64,000 bases of DNA, from the NCBI RefSeq assembly GCF_012974865.1, contig NZ_CP043633.1, forward strand, positions 3,407,501 to 3,471,500, in the 5' to 3' direction. Under the pieces are notes generated by a model. The model searched no databases. It saw only the letters and a program-made list of their open reading frames with translations, and had not been told where the DNA came from. Below are positions 33,461 to 42,769 of this stretch, one piece after another (position 1 is the stretch's first letter; the number at the start of each line of letters is the position of its first letter). The translations under genes were made by a program, and so were the position numbers. Source of the DNA: Nonlabens sp. Ci31 (lineage in GTDB: Bacteria > Bacteroidota > Bacteroidia > Flavobacteriales > Flavobacteriaceae).

Positions 33461-35956
33461 ATGAATTTTATTACTAAAACTGCTATTGCCTTTCTGATTG
33501 CTTTGCTCGTTTCCGCTTTCGCGAAAGCGCAACTCACAGGAACATTATCTGACTCGAGCAACGAGCCCATAGCCTTTGCCTCCATCTACATCAAAGGCAC
33601 TTACACAGGAACAACGACCAATCAAAATGGGAGTTACACATTGAAATTAGACAAATTTCAGACCTACGAGATCGTGTACCAGTCGCTAGGATACCAGCCC
33701 AAAACCATTTCTGTCGCTTTTACAAAAAATGGACAGGTTCAAAACGTGGTACTAGAAGAAGAAATTGCCACATTGGACACCGTGGTGGTCAACTCTAATG
33801 AAAACCCAGCAGACCGCGTCATACGGGAAGCAATTGCTAACAGAGAAGCCAACCGGAAGAAATTTTCTAGCTATAAAGCAGACTTCTACTCTCGCGGAAT
33901 CTGGCGTATGGAAGATGTGCCTGAAAAATTTTTGGGACAAGAAATAGGCGACTTAGAAGGGTCTTTGGACTCGTTATCTCGCAGTGGTGTGATCTATTTG
34001 TCTGAAACGGTTTCTAAAATCGCTTATGAAGCACCTAATAATTTTAAGGAACGTATTATCGCCAGTAAAATATCTGGAGATGATAACGGCTTTAGCGCTA
34101 ACAGTGCTGAAAGCGCTAACTTTGATTTTTACAACAACAATATAGACCTCAATAACCGCATCGTCTCTCCTATTGCAGACTATGCTTTTAGCTATTACAA
34201 ATACAAATTGCTAGGTACTTTCTACGATGAGAACAAATTCTTAATTAATAAAATAGAAGTGATCTCGCGACGTCCTAAGGATAATACTTTTAACGGAATC
34301 CTGTACATCGTAGAAGATCAATGGACCATTTATGGTTTGGAACTAAGCACACTGGGCGAGAACATCAATGTACCAGCCATTGAGAAACTTACCTTTAACC
34401 AAGACTTTACTTATGAGCCTAGCAGTGGTGACTGGGTAAAACGATCACAGAGTATTGATTTTGTATTTGGGTTTTTCGGATTTAAAGGAAATGGTAGGTT
34501 CCTGGCCAACTATACGAATTACGATTTTAAGCCTGCCTTTGATAAAAAGTCCTTTGGTGCAGAGGTATTAAGTTTTGAAAAAGATGCCAATAAGAAAGAC
34601 AGCAGTTATTGGAATCAAAAACGCCCCGTCCCTCTTACCCTAGAAGAAGATAAAGAGTATGTGAAAAAAGACAGCATCGCTACCGTACGCAACGACCCCA
34701 AATATAAAGACAGTGTAGATAGGGTCAATAATAAATTCAAGATCTTAGATCCATTAAATGGGTATACCTATAGAAACAGCAAGAAAAACGAAAGATTGAG
34801 CTATGATGGACTCTTGGACTTGGGGTCCTTTAAAGGATTTAATACCGTGCAAGGTTATGTGATAGGAACTGGACTGAGCTATTCCAAAGGCTATGATGAC
34901 GATTACAACCGTAGTCTTTATGTGAGCACAGATATCAATTACGGGATCTCAGACGACCGATTGCGATATACGCTTAACGCTAATTACAGATTCAATAGAA
35001 CTAATAAAAGAAACATTTCCATAACTGCTGGGACAGAAGCTCGACAAATCAATAACTCAGAACCTATCAGCACACTAGAAAACACCCTTTCCAGTCTGGC
35101 CTTTGAGCGTAATTTTGCCAAATTCTACGAAGTGGATTTTGCCGGAGCGAGCTTTTATGAGGAAATAGCAAACGGGTTTTTCTTAACGGCAAGCGCTAAT
35201 TATGAAAAAAGACAACCGCTTAATAACACCACAGACCAGGTGTGGTTCACACAGAGTGATGTGGATTATACGAGTAACAATCCTGTAGCGCTAGACAACA
35301 ACCGTTTTGCCTCTATAACAGAGCACGAACTGTTTAAAGTCGGTTTGGGACTGACCATACGTCCTGGACAGAAGTACCAGAGCTACCCAGACCAGAAGTA
35401 CAACATACGCAATGAAAAATACCCAACTATTTCTTTGAGATATGAAGGTGGTATAGGAGCAAATGACAGTCGCAATAACTTCCACCAGTTCAGTGCAAAC
35501 CTCTTCCAAAGCTTTGATATGGGCAACTTAGGTCGCAGTAGTTACTGGGTAAATGGCGGTACTTTTCTCAATGGAGAAGACATCTCTTTTGTGGACTACC
35601 AGCATTTTAACGGCAATAGATTGCGTTACAAATTACAAGCATTGAATCCTTATGGTTTTGGCTTATTGAATTACTACGATTACAGTACCAATGGTGATTA
35701 TGCTCAATTCCACTTACAGCACGATTTTAAGGGTTTTGTATTGGGTAAAATCCCTGGATTGAACCAGTTGAACTACGATCTGATTCTAAGCGGTAAAGCA
35801 TTATTTACAGACCGCAAGCCCTACTTTGAGGCCAGTGCTGGGATTGATAATATAGGTTTGGGTAAATTTAGACCTTTCCGTGTGGATTATGTGTACAGCA
35901 TGACCAGCGGTAGAAGCTATGGCGCCTTTGTGGTAGGCATTAATTTTGGGTTGTAA
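33461..35956 (+). CDS. DUF5686/carboxypeptidase-like regulatory domain outer-membrane protein
   Basis: The 831-residue protein has a signal peptide, a carboxypeptidase-like regulatory domain (about 25-110: LTGTLSDSSNEPIAFASIYI, then TTTNQNGSYTLKL and VVLEEEIATLDTVVV), then a long DUF5686 region that ends as a beta barrel (alternating aromatic strands to MTSGRSYGAFVVGINFGL). The terminal aromatic-rich strand fits outer-membrane insertion. The family is common in Bacteroidota and has no defined substrate. The palindrome copy at 33514 encodes the AFAKAQ end of the signal peptide, so the repeat forms the cleavage region. Confidence 0.85.
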   Translation: MNFITKTAIAFLIALLVSAFAKAQLTGTLSDSSNEPIAFASIYIKGTYTGTTTNQNGSYTLKLDKFQTYEIVYQSLGYQPKTISVAFTKNGQVQNVVLEEEIATLDTVVVNSNENPADRVIREAIANREANRKKFSSYKADFYSRGIWRMEDVPEKFLGQEIGDLEGSLDSLSRSGVIYLSETVSKIAYEAPNNFKERIIASKISGDDNGFSANSAESANFDFYNNNIDLNNRIVSPIADYAFSYYKYKLLGTFYDENKFLINKIEVISRRPKDNTFNGILYIVEDQWTIYGLELSTLGENINVPAIEKLTFNQDFTYEPSSGDWVKRSQSIDFVFGFFGFKGNGRFLANYTNYDFKPAFDKKSFGAEVLSFEKDANKKDSSYWNQKRPVPLTLEEDKEYVKKDSIATVRNDPKYKDSVDRVNNKFKILDPLNGYTYRNSKKNERLSYDGLLDLGSFKGFNTVQGYVIGTGLSYSKGYDDDYNRSLYVSTDINYGISDDRLRYTLNANYRFNRTNKRNISITAGTEARQINNSEPISTLENTLSSLAFERNFAKFYEVDFAGASFYEEIANGFFLTASANYEKRQPLNNTTDQVWFTQSDVDYTSNNPVALDNNRFASITEHELFKVGLGLTIRPGQKYQSYPDQKYNIRNEKYPTISLRYEGGIGANDSRNNFHQFSANLFQSFDMGNLGRSSYWVNGGTFLNGEDISFVDYQHFNGNRLRYKLQALNPYGFGLLNYYDYSTNGDYAQFHLQHDFKGFVLGKIPGLNQLNYDLILSGKALFTDRKPYFEASAGIDNIGLGKFRPFRVDYVYSMTSGRSYGAFVVGINFGL
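33514..33529. repeat. Dispersed palindrome copy, exact
   Basis: Exact CGCTTTCGCGAAAGCG at the signal-peptide cleavage region of the DUF5686 protein (LVSAFAKAQLTG). Confidence 0.9.
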
Positions 35957-36023
35957 TATTTGCATAGCGCTTTCACGAAAGAGTAGTTGTTAACTCTCTC
36001 CTACAATAGATTAAAATTAAGAG

Positions 36024-36054
36024 AAGACTCCAGCTTTTGTCGGGGTCTTTTTTT
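36024..36054 (+). terminator. Terminator of the DUF5686 gene
   Basis: AAGACTCC pairs with GGGGTCTT (one G-T pair) across a short loop and is followed by seven T. Confidence 0.75.
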
Positions 36055-36341
36055 ATGATTTTGACACCGCTTTCTATTTTATTTTAAAATAAAATTTTTT
36101 CCTGATACAGCTCCAGGCGAAAGAGGGATTATTAAAGGACTCTTAATATGGGTTAGTATATAGAGAAAGAAATGATTATTTTTAATAATTGATAGGTATC
36201 TGTTTTTAGTAATTGGTGCTATTTACTTTATTATAGGCAACTTATAGCTTTAAAAAAGTATGAGATTTCTCCACAACCGAAAAAATTGCGTCAGTGCATT
36301 TCCAGCTTACTTTTAAAAACTTGTACAACAATTTTAGCTCT

Positions 36342-36625
36342 TAATTAAAAAACAAAATGATAGGAGAGATACCGATTTAAAAGACAAAACAAAGAAACAG
36401 CTCCGATCTCGCTTGACCTTGAATAAGGGGGTAACTATAGCATTAATTATTGGCTTAACACTTTCAACCGCACTATCCATTTATGGCTTTATAGCAAAAG
36501 AAGATAAAATGACTTTTATCACATTAGTTGCTGTTATTTGTGCCAGTTAGCCATTTCTTCCGTTTCCCTAAATGACGATAAAGAAAATTAAAACAGGACT
36601 AAAATTAAGAGCTACGGCAGATTAA
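36342..36625 (+). pseudogene. Frameshifted small membrane protein gene
   Basis: One frame reads RRDTDLKDKTKKQLRSRL and GVTIALIIGLTLSTALSIYG, a membrane helix, then FIAKEDKMTFITLVAVICAS and a stop. The next frame continues the second helix as LAISSVSLNDDKEN, and a third frame ends GLKLRATAD and stop. Joined, it would be a protein of about 90 residues with two membrane helices and a basic N-terminus. No clear start codon is seen. The family is not recognised. Confidence 0.6.
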
Positions 36626-36803
36626 TTTTTTTTATCAAAATTTAGACTTGTTTAAAGCTGATTTCTACACCAAAAGATAGGTGATAGTATATAGCTCATC
36701 TGGGAAATACCTTAACAATATCGGGAGTAACAGGTCGCGTACATTTGCGATGCCTGCGATTTTATAAGGTATTTATAATACCATTACCATCCCATAAAAA
36801 TCA

Positions 36804-37045
36804 ACTATAACTTGTAAAAAATGTGGCTCAGATAAAATCATTAAGGAAGCTAGAATTATGGATTACTCCCATGGAAATGTGGAAAATAATCTGTCCATTT
36901 ATATTCAAAAAACCGATCATATCTTTTTAATAAGTTGGAACAAGGCGAGCTTATAGCTCAAATTTATTGTGGCTGTGGTGATGTAGAAATGACTATCAAC
37001 AGTACCCATGCTCTATGGGAAGCTTATATAAAGTCCATAGGATAA
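36804..37045 (+). pseudogene. Frameshifted small zinc-ribbon protein gene
   Basis: A frame beginning TITCKKCGSDKIIKEARIMD runs to YIQKTDHIFL. One frame change then gives KLEQGELIAQIYCGCGDVEM and HALWEAYIKSIG and a stop. CxxC and CxC pairs at the two ends would form a zinc ribbon. The layout resembles short zinc-ribbon proteins found in flavobacteria. No start codon is present before TITC, so the start and one frame have been lost. Confidence 0.65.
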
Positions 37046-37171
37046 ACCTGTTTAGAAGAATAGGATATCAAGTCACAAGCAGTTTATCAAGAGTCCAAAT
37101 TAACTTAGAAGACAGCTCTATGTTGCTAGCTCAATAAATCAAGACAAATCCAACATCTATTGCTATTGGAC

Positions 37172-39670
37172 TTAAAAATAAACACGAAAAACCATATTGG
37201 AAGTTAAGCCCAATGAAAATCTTGAAAATTGATTGGCCTCACTAGCCTCATCAACCCTAAAAAAGTTATTGATCACATTTTGTCTGTTCGATATGTTCCA
37301 AAGAGAAGCGCCAATTTCTGACCGGAACCTGTCGCTAATTTTAAACTTATAAACTGCAGAAGCATCTATTCTTAAATAATCACGTAATCGTTGCTCGTTT
37401 GCTATGTCAAAATTTACATTCCCATTGGTTACTTCATTTCCCAATAAAGGTATGGAAGTGGGCTTTCCAGTTCTATAATTAAGCCCTGCAGACACATTCC
37501 AAGAGTCAATGCTATAGGTACTTCCCATAGTAAACGAGTGCGTAAGGTCATAATTACTAGGGAGTTGAATTTCTTCTAGACCTTCAAAAGTGTAAGTGTT
37601 GATCAGATAGGAATAACTCATCCAACTGCTGAATTTTCTAAACTTCTTCCTCAGCAGAAATTCGGCTCCATAAACATCATAGCTCCCCTGCTGTCTCTCA
37701 AATTCGTATTTAGTAGTAAAACCTTGACTTTGAGTGGTAATACCGTCTACTGTTTTGTAATAAGCTTTGGCGTCTAGCAGCCAACCCTTATTTTTATAGA
37801 GAACGCCTAAAGAGGCTTGTTTGCTTTCCATAATAGGAATGCTCTCGTTATCAGTAAGCTGCCATCGTCTGCTTTCAATTCCTAAAAAATCATTTTGAAA
37901 ATTGATAATCTGCGATGTGCTTTGATGTTTAAATTCTCCCAATGCTTCGATTTCAAAATGATCGCCTAGAGTCTTGCGCAGGCTTAACCTAGGTTCTATA
38001 ATTACTTTTTTAAATTTAGTCAGGTAATTTGCCCGTATTCCGGCGCGAACTGAAAAGTCTTTTGTAGCATTAGTAAACCAGGTCTGTCCAAAAGCTCCAT
38101 GTTCTCTTAAAACTTCTTCATCACGTCTTACAAATCGCGGCAAATCAATATCCCTTAAATTAATGACTTCAGTTTCCGTAAAACTATATCCAAGTTTGAA
38201 TTGCCATTTATTTTTTAAGACTACATTTTCAACTTTAAGGCTTGTTTCTGAAACTGTATTTTCTTGTAAAAAGAATTGCTGAGATAGCACATCAGCATTT
38301 ATAGAACGCAATTTGTAATTGCTCTCATAAATGCTAAAACTGGTGAAAAAATCTTCTTTCCATTGTCTTTTGTAATGTATTCCTGCGCCGATGCTGTTTT
38401 GAGATGCGCTACTTTCTTTCGTCTGTAAATTTCCATTGAAACGAGCTGTTTCATTAAAGCTCAAGTTATTATTAAGAAGGATAAAATTCACCCGGAACAC
38501 ATCTTTGTCTGTGGGGCTATACAACCATCGTAAAGAGGTATCGTAAAAATCAAATCCTTGATCAGAACTGCTAACTTCTGCAGCGTTATTTTGAGCTTCT
38601 GTATATTGTGTGACTCGATCAAAATAGCTGTTGTAGGTTGGTGATCGATAAAGATCATCCAGTGATTTTCTAGAGGCTACTTGTAAAGAAGACTTATTAC
38701 CTATCGGAATATTTGAAAACAATTCTGCATTTAAAAAATTGACTCCTAGGTTTCCGCTAAAATTTGAATTCACTTTTTTATCTGTCTGCATATGAATCGT
38801 TCCCGAAATTCCATCAGTAAACGATACATCTGTTCCATTATTAATGACACTTGTAGATTGAGTCATGTGAGGATTAAAGCTAGAGATGAGCCCAAAAAAA
38901 TGACCTGTTTGGTACATTTTAATATCATCCCATAGTAGGAGGTTTTGATCATTTGATCCACCTCGTATATTGATATTTGAAACGGTTTCATCCACACTAT
39001 TAATGCTCGGCAACGCCTGAACAGTTTGCAGCACGTCAGCCTCGATTAAACCAGGTAAAAGACTAAACTTATTATAGTCTATAGACGTGGTCCAATCTTC
39101 ATTTTTATCAATTCCTCTAACCAGATAAGCCTCGAGTAACACGGTGTTTATAAATTCCTGTTCAACTGACATAGAAATGATAGCACATTCTACTAAATCA
39201 AACTTACTCGCTTGAAGTGTGATCGCCTTAAAGCCTATGTATCTAATACTTACTACTTCTTCCAAGGATGATAGATCGATCTCAAAATAACCAGTCGCAT
39301 CACTCACCGCATCATCCTTGCTTCCAGAAATTGTTGCTCCTAAAAGCGGCTGCTGTAGTGGAGCATCATAAATAAACCCACAAAATTTAATGGCTTCAGA
39401 AATAGTTATAACCGCAGCACTAACTTGGTTAAACACCAGGTTCGTTTGCTCGGAGAGATTTTCAATCTTAAAGGTAAGGCTGGACTCTTTAGGTAAGGGG
39501 TACACTTTTACCTCTTTGAGGATACTGCTCTCATAATTAAAAACTACCGAATGAATTGCAGTAATCTCATTTAACACCTCTATAATAGGCACCTTTTGCA
39601 TTTGACTTTGTCCAAATGAAGTTTGAAAAGCTAGAAAGATGGTTAGGAGAGCTATATAATATCTATTCAT
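37172..39670 (-). CDS. TonB-dependent receptor with STN and carboxypeptidase-like domains (FecA-like)
   Basis: The 832-residue outer-membrane receptor has a signal peptide (YIALLTIFLAFQTSFGQ), an STN-like signalling domain (about 25-90), a carboxypeptidase-like regulatory domain (about 95-180: GFIYDAPLQQPLLGATISGS, then SDATGYFEIDLSS), a plug (about 200-310 with NINIRGGSNDQNLLLWDDIK), and a long barrel ending in an aromatic residue (LGLTSNMVFRVYF). The STN domain allows contact with the FecR protein encoded just upstream. The start overlaps the end of the FecR gene. No SusD gene is adjacent, so this is not a SusC/D system. The substrate cannot be read from sequence. Confidence 0.9.
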   Translation of the reverse strand: MNRYYIALLTIFLAFQTSFGQSQMQKVPIIEVLNEITAIHSVVFNYESSILKEVKVYPLPKESSLTFKIENLSEQTNLVFNQVSAAVITISEAIKFCGFIYDAPLQQPLLGATISGSKDDAVSDATGYFEIDLSSLEEVVSIRYIGFKAITLQASKFDLVECAIISMSVEQEFINTVLLEAYLVRGIDKNEDWTTSIDYNKFSLLPGLIEADVLQTVQALPSINSVDETVSNINIRGGSNDQNLLLWDDIKMYQTGHFFGLISSFNPHMTQSTSVINNGTDVSFTDGISGTIHMQTDKKVNSNFSGNLGVNFLNAELFSNIPIGNKSSLQVASRKSLDDLYRSPTYNSYFDRVTQYTEAQNNAAEVSSSDQGFDFYDTSLRWLYSPTDKDVFRVNFILLNNNLSFNETARFNGNLQTKESSASQNSIGAGIHYKRQWKEDFFTSFSIYESNYKLRSINADVLSQQFFLQENTVSETSLKVENVVLKNKWQFKLGYSFTETEVINLRDIDLPRFVRRDEEVLREHGAFGQTWFTNATKDFSVRAGIRANYLTKFKKVIIEPRLSLRKTLGDHFEIEALGEFKHQSTSQIINFQNDFLGIESRRWQLTDNESIPIMESKQASLGVLYKNKGWLLDAKAYYKTVDGITTQSQGFTTKYEFERQQGSYDVYGAEFLLRKKFRKFSSWMSYSYLINTYTFEGLEEIQLPSNYDLTHSFTMGSTYSIDSWNVSAGLNYRTGKPTSIPLLGNEVTNGNVNFDIANEQRLRDYLRIDASAVYKFKISDRFRSEIGASLWNISNRQNVINNFFRVDEASEANQFSRFSLGLTSNMVFRVYF

Positions 39671-40565
39671 GTCCATTCCTGATCACTACCTCCTTATCAT
39701 TCCGTATGATATAAGTCATATCAAGTGGTTGCGTTATAGATCTTAATGCATTCTCCAGATCATCATGTTCAAAAGCTCCTGTAAAACTCATAGTAGTGTC
39801 CGTTGGAAACTGAATTTTCACTTGGTACTGATCTTCTAATTCTAGAACCACATTTTTAAATGCAGCATTTTCAAAAACACTCATATTGTTCAACCAGGTA
39901 GGTTGCGATAACGACACATCACTTTTCAAAACTTTACCAGATCCTAGGGTAAATTCTGTACCTGCTGGTACTTGGACTAAGTTATTGTTATAAGCTACTT
40001 GTACCAAGCCTTCATAACAAGAAACTTTAAAAACACCTTCTCTAGACAACACATTAAATTCGGTACCTAAAACACTTACTGTTCCTTGATTGGTAATGAC
40101 ATCAAAACGTTTTCCTTTTTCTACATCAAAAAAGGCTTCCCCTTTAAGATTCAATACCCTTTTATCCTCCCATTTAGAGGCATTATAAAAAAGCTCAGAG
40201 GTTTCATTTAAGTTGACTATAGAGTTATCTGGAAGAGTAATTAATTCCTTTTGTCCGGTAATAGTGGCAAAAGTATTGATTTGGTCTCGATCTAAATAGG
40301 TGTAAATCCCAATACCAAGTATAAAAACAGCTGCTATTCTAGTAGCCAGGTTCCACCATTGAACAGTTTTTTTCTTTTTAATTTTTAACTTACTTTGAAG
40401 AAATTCAAAATCAGCAACTTTTTCCTGAGCACCTCCTTTGAAACGTTGTGCTTCTTCAATTATTTCTTTATATAATTCAGAGCCCTCTATAGCTTTAAAA
40501 GCCTTCGCCTCTGCCTCAGACAAGTCATTGTTCAACCATTTTTTAAGTAAATATTCTTTTTCCAT
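39663..40565 (-). CDS. FecR-family anti-sigma factor
   Basis: The 300-residue protein has a cytoplasmic N-terminal part (KKWLNNDLSEAEAKAFKAIE), a membrane helix (about 75-92, AVFILGIGIYTYL) and a periplasmic FecR domain (TLPDNSIVNLNETSELFYNA, then GEAFFDVEKGKRFDV and VLGTEFNVL). A C-terminal STN-like DUF4974 part (VVLELEDQYQVKIQF) follows. It relays the receptor's state to the ECF sigma factor encoded upstream. It overlaps the receptor gene. Confidence 0.93.
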   Translation of the reverse strand: MEKEYLLKKWLNNDLSEAEAKAFKAIEGSELYKEIIEEAQRFKGGAQEKVADFEFLQSKLKIKKKKTVQWWNLATRIAAVFILGIGIYTYLDRDQINTFATITGQKELITLPDNSIVNLNETSELFYNASKWEDKRVLNLKGEAFFDVEKGKRFDVITNQGTVSVLGTEFNVLSREGVFKVSCYEGLVQVAYNNNLVQVPAGTEFTLGSGKVLKSDVSLSQPTWLNNMSVFENAAFKNVVLELEDQYQVKIQFPTDTTMSFTGAFEHDDLENALRSITQPLDMTYIIRNDKEVVIRNGHE

Positions 40566-40614
40566 TAGATGATGCTCTATATATAAAACAATTCAATTGA
40601 GAAATATCCCATAA

Positions 40615-41139
40615 TTATTTTCGGTTCAATTCTTCTATTTGGCTTTTTAACTTTTTTAGTGCGGCATATATTCGGTGTTCCACCACCTTTTTAGTGACTC
40701 CTAGCATTTCTGCTATTTCATTATGGGTCTTGCCATCTACCTTGCTGAGTAAAAAAGCAACTCTTTCCTCTTCTTTCAAATCAGATAAAGCACCTTCGAG
40801 CTTTACTAAAAATTCTTTTTTACGCAAAATAAATTCAGGTGATTCGTTGGTATAGTCCTTAGGTTTTACCTTTTGATATTTAAGCACTACTTTTTGATGC
40901 TTCACTTCGTTTAACATCATATTTGTTGAAGTGGTATACAGATAAGACTTTGCTGCTTCTGGGGCTATTTTAGAACAATTTTCCCAAAGCTTTATAAATG
41001 CCTCTTGTACTTTGTCTGCTGGATTTAACAAAGCTCCATATTTATAAAGCAGAATATTACTCAAACTTTGGGCGTACTTTTCATATAGTTTTGAAAAATA
41101 TAATTTATCGCAAATGTTTTTATGCAGAGATCTAGGCAA
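40615..41139 (-). CDS. ECF sigma factor of the FecI-like type
   Basis: The 174-residue sigma factor has region 2 (YEKYAQSLSNILLYKYGALL, then PADKVQEAFIKLWENC) and region 4 (LKEEERVAFLLSKVDGKTHN, then EIAEMLGVTKKVVEHRIYAA). It is the first gene of the sigma/FecR/TonB receptor operon. It diverges from the first acidic lipoprotein gene, and the two tandem lipoproteins share an upstream motif that could be its target. That link is inference. Confidence 0.93.
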   Translation of the reverse strand: MPRSLHKNICDKLYFSKLYEKYAQSLSNILLYKYGALLNPADKVQEAFIKLWENCSKIAPEAAKSYLYTTSTNMMLNEVKHQKVVLKYQKVKPKDYTNESPEFILRKKEFLVKLEGALSDLKEEERVAFLLSKVDGKTHNEIAEMLGVTKKVVEHRIYAALKKLKSQIEELNRK

Positions 41140-41195
41140 TGAGTAGTTTTTCTTTGTTTAAGTCTAGAAAGGTAAATAAAAAACATAGATTTATC

Positions 41196-41224
41196 GGGAG
41201 AATCAATCCTTGAGTTGTTTTAAT
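41196..41224 (+). promoter_or_regulatory. Duplicated upstream motif, first copy
   Basis: A 29-bp segment ending CTTGAGTTGTTTTAAT, 75 bp before the first acidic lipoprotein. It is matched at 25 of 29 positions by the segment 62 bp before the second paralogue. It may be a promoter recognised by the adjacent ECF sigma factor. Confidence 0.5.
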
Positions 41225-41299
41225 AATAAGAAGCCTATAATACAATAAAAACTATCTACACCTTATTATAAAATAGGATCACAAAATAAAAACTGAACC

Positions 41300-42367
41300 A
41301 TGAAAACTTTTAAACCTTTACTGTTCCTCTTATTAGGATTGCTTATCATTTTCACTTCTTGTCGTTCAGAAAATGATTTATCTATTGATCCTCCTGCAGA
41401 AGAAGCCCTTACTGCAAATTCAGCAGTAGCACTTCTCCTGTTAAAGACTGCATTAAATGATGGTTCTTCAGATAATATTATAGACAGTGCCAACTGTTTA
41501 AGTGTACAACTACCTGTAACCCTTACTGTAAACGGAACCACCTTAATCGTAAATAATGAAGATGGTTATCAAGAAATTGAGGACATCATAGACTCGTTTA
41601 ATGACGACATAGATTCCATAGTTATTTCTTATCCTATAGTAGTGGTTTTAGAAGACTATTCTACAGTCACTGTAAACTCTGATACAGAATTAAGGGCACT
41701 TGCTTCAAACTGTGCTGGTGAGAATGAAAATGATGATGACATTGAATGTATCGATTTTCAATATCCCATAACAGCATCTGTTTTTAATATAAACAATGAT
41801 GTCATTAATACCATTACGATCAATAATGATAATGACATGTATGATTTTATAGATGACTTAGATCAATTTACAGCGGTAACCATCAACTTCCCGATTGCAC
41901 TCTTACTTGCAGATGGCACTACACAAAACGTATCCACTATTCAAGAGCTAGAAAATGCTATTGAAGCCGCAGAGGACACTTGTGATGAAGACGATGATTA
42001 CGACTACGATGATGACGATTGTGACTTTTGTACTACAAATGACCTGGACAGCCTTTTTGCCACTTGTACCGACTGGGAAGTAAGTGAGTTAGAAAGAAAC
42101 GATACCGACCTTACAGATAGCTATGACGGTTACTTGTTCTCTTTCAATAATGATGGAACCTTAACCGTAGTAGATGGCACAACTACATGGAATGGGACTT
42201 GGACCGCTTCAGGAACAGGAAATAACATCACGGTAACTATAAATTTAAATGGATTACCCGATTTTAATACTACTTGGAACTTAGTAGAAATAGAACAAGA
42301 ACCAGGTGAGGCTAATTTTGATTTGCAATTAGGTGATGACGAGTTAAGTTTTCTGAGCGACTGTTAA
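41300..42367 (+). CDS. Acidic repeat lipoprotein, first tandem copy
   Basis: The 355-residue protein has a lipoprotein signal (LLFLLLGLLIIFTSC). Two related beta-rich repeats follow: about 65-150 (CLSVQLPVTLTVNGTTLIVN to SYPIVVVLEDYSTVTVNSDT) and about 150-235 (CIDFQYPITASVFNINND to NFPIALLLADGTTQNV). Each begins with a Cys and carries a YPI/FPI strand pair. A very acidic segment (DEDDDYDYDDDDCD) follows, then a C-terminal domain of about 110 residues (GYLFSFNNDGTLTVVDG, TTWNGTWTASG) like a lipocalin-type stress protein. The acidic run could bind calcium. No known family is recognised. The next gene is a close paralogue. A terminator follows. Confidence 0.75.
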   Translation: MKTFKPLLFLLLGLLIIFTSCRSENDLSIDPPAEEALTANSAVALLLLKTALNDGSSDNIIDSANCLSVQLPVTLTVNGTTLIVNNEDGYQEIEDIIDSFNDDIDSIVISYPIVVVLEDYSTVTVNSDTELRALASNCAGENENDDDIECIDFQYPITASVFNINNDVINTITINNDNDMYDFIDDLDQFTAVTINFPIALLLADGTTQNVSTIQELENAIEAAEDTCDEDDDYDYDDDDCDFCTTNDLDSLFATCTDWEVSELERNDTDLTDSYDGYLFSFNNDGTLTVVDGTTTWNGTWTASGTGNNITVTINLNGLPDFNTTWNLVEIEQEPGEANFDLQLGDDELSFLSDC

Positions 42368-42404
42368 ATAGCATAAAACCATTTTTTATTCTCAATAAAT
42401 TAGA

Positions 42405-42437
42405 AGGCCAACCACCGTATTGTGGTTGGCTTTTTTA
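42405..42437 (+). terminator. Terminator of the first acidic lipoprotein gene
   Basis: GCCAACCAC pairs perfectly with GTGGTTGGC across 6 nt and is followed by six T. Confidence 0.9.
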
Positions 42438-42442
42438 TTGCA

Positions 42443-42458
42443 CGCTTTCGCGAAAGCG
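42443..42458. repeat. Dispersed palindrome copy, exact
   Basis: Exact CGCTTTCGCGAAAGCG, the only perfect copy outside a gene, directly after a terminator. Confidence 0.9.
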
Positions 42459-42678
42459 GAAACAAATACATTCCACAACCTATAATCTGAACCATAATAA
42501 GTAACTAATTTGTAAAAAACCTAGATACTAAAATAGAGCATCATATAAATTCTGATATTTTTCTACTCCTACAGAAAAGAATAGGTTACTTAACAGATCA
42601 TAAAACTAATGAATTACAACTTTATCCCGTTGCTATTGAATTGTTTAAATAACAAACGTGAAAAACGACAAATTTCTT

Positions 42679-42707
42679 GGGACTTTCAATCTTTGAGTTG
42701 TTTTAAT
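42679..42707 (+). promoter_or_regulatory. Duplicated upstream motif, second copy
   Basis: The 29-bp segment ending TTTGAGTTGTTTTAAT matches the segment at 41196-41224 and lies 62 bp before the second acidic lipoprotein. Confidence 0.5.
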
Positions 42708-42769
42708 TTATAGAGGCTGTATTTTAATAACTAAATAATAAAAACTGCCCAACACTAAAAAAACAAAAC

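Larger units (their letters stand above)
35957..37171. other. Gene-poor interval with two dead genes
   Basis: This 1.2-kb interval has a terminator at its left end, a degenerate palindrome copy near 35967 (GCGCTTTCACGAAAGAG) and two frameshifted genes listed separately. The remaining parts (about 36060-36340 and 37046-37170) show nothing I can name. Confidence 0.5.
42368..42769. other. Spacer between the two acidic lipoprotein genes
   Basis: The 402-bp spacer holds the terminator of the first copy, an exact palindrome copy at 42443 and the second copy of the upstream motif at 42679-42707. No coding-like frame is seen. Confidence 0.6.
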
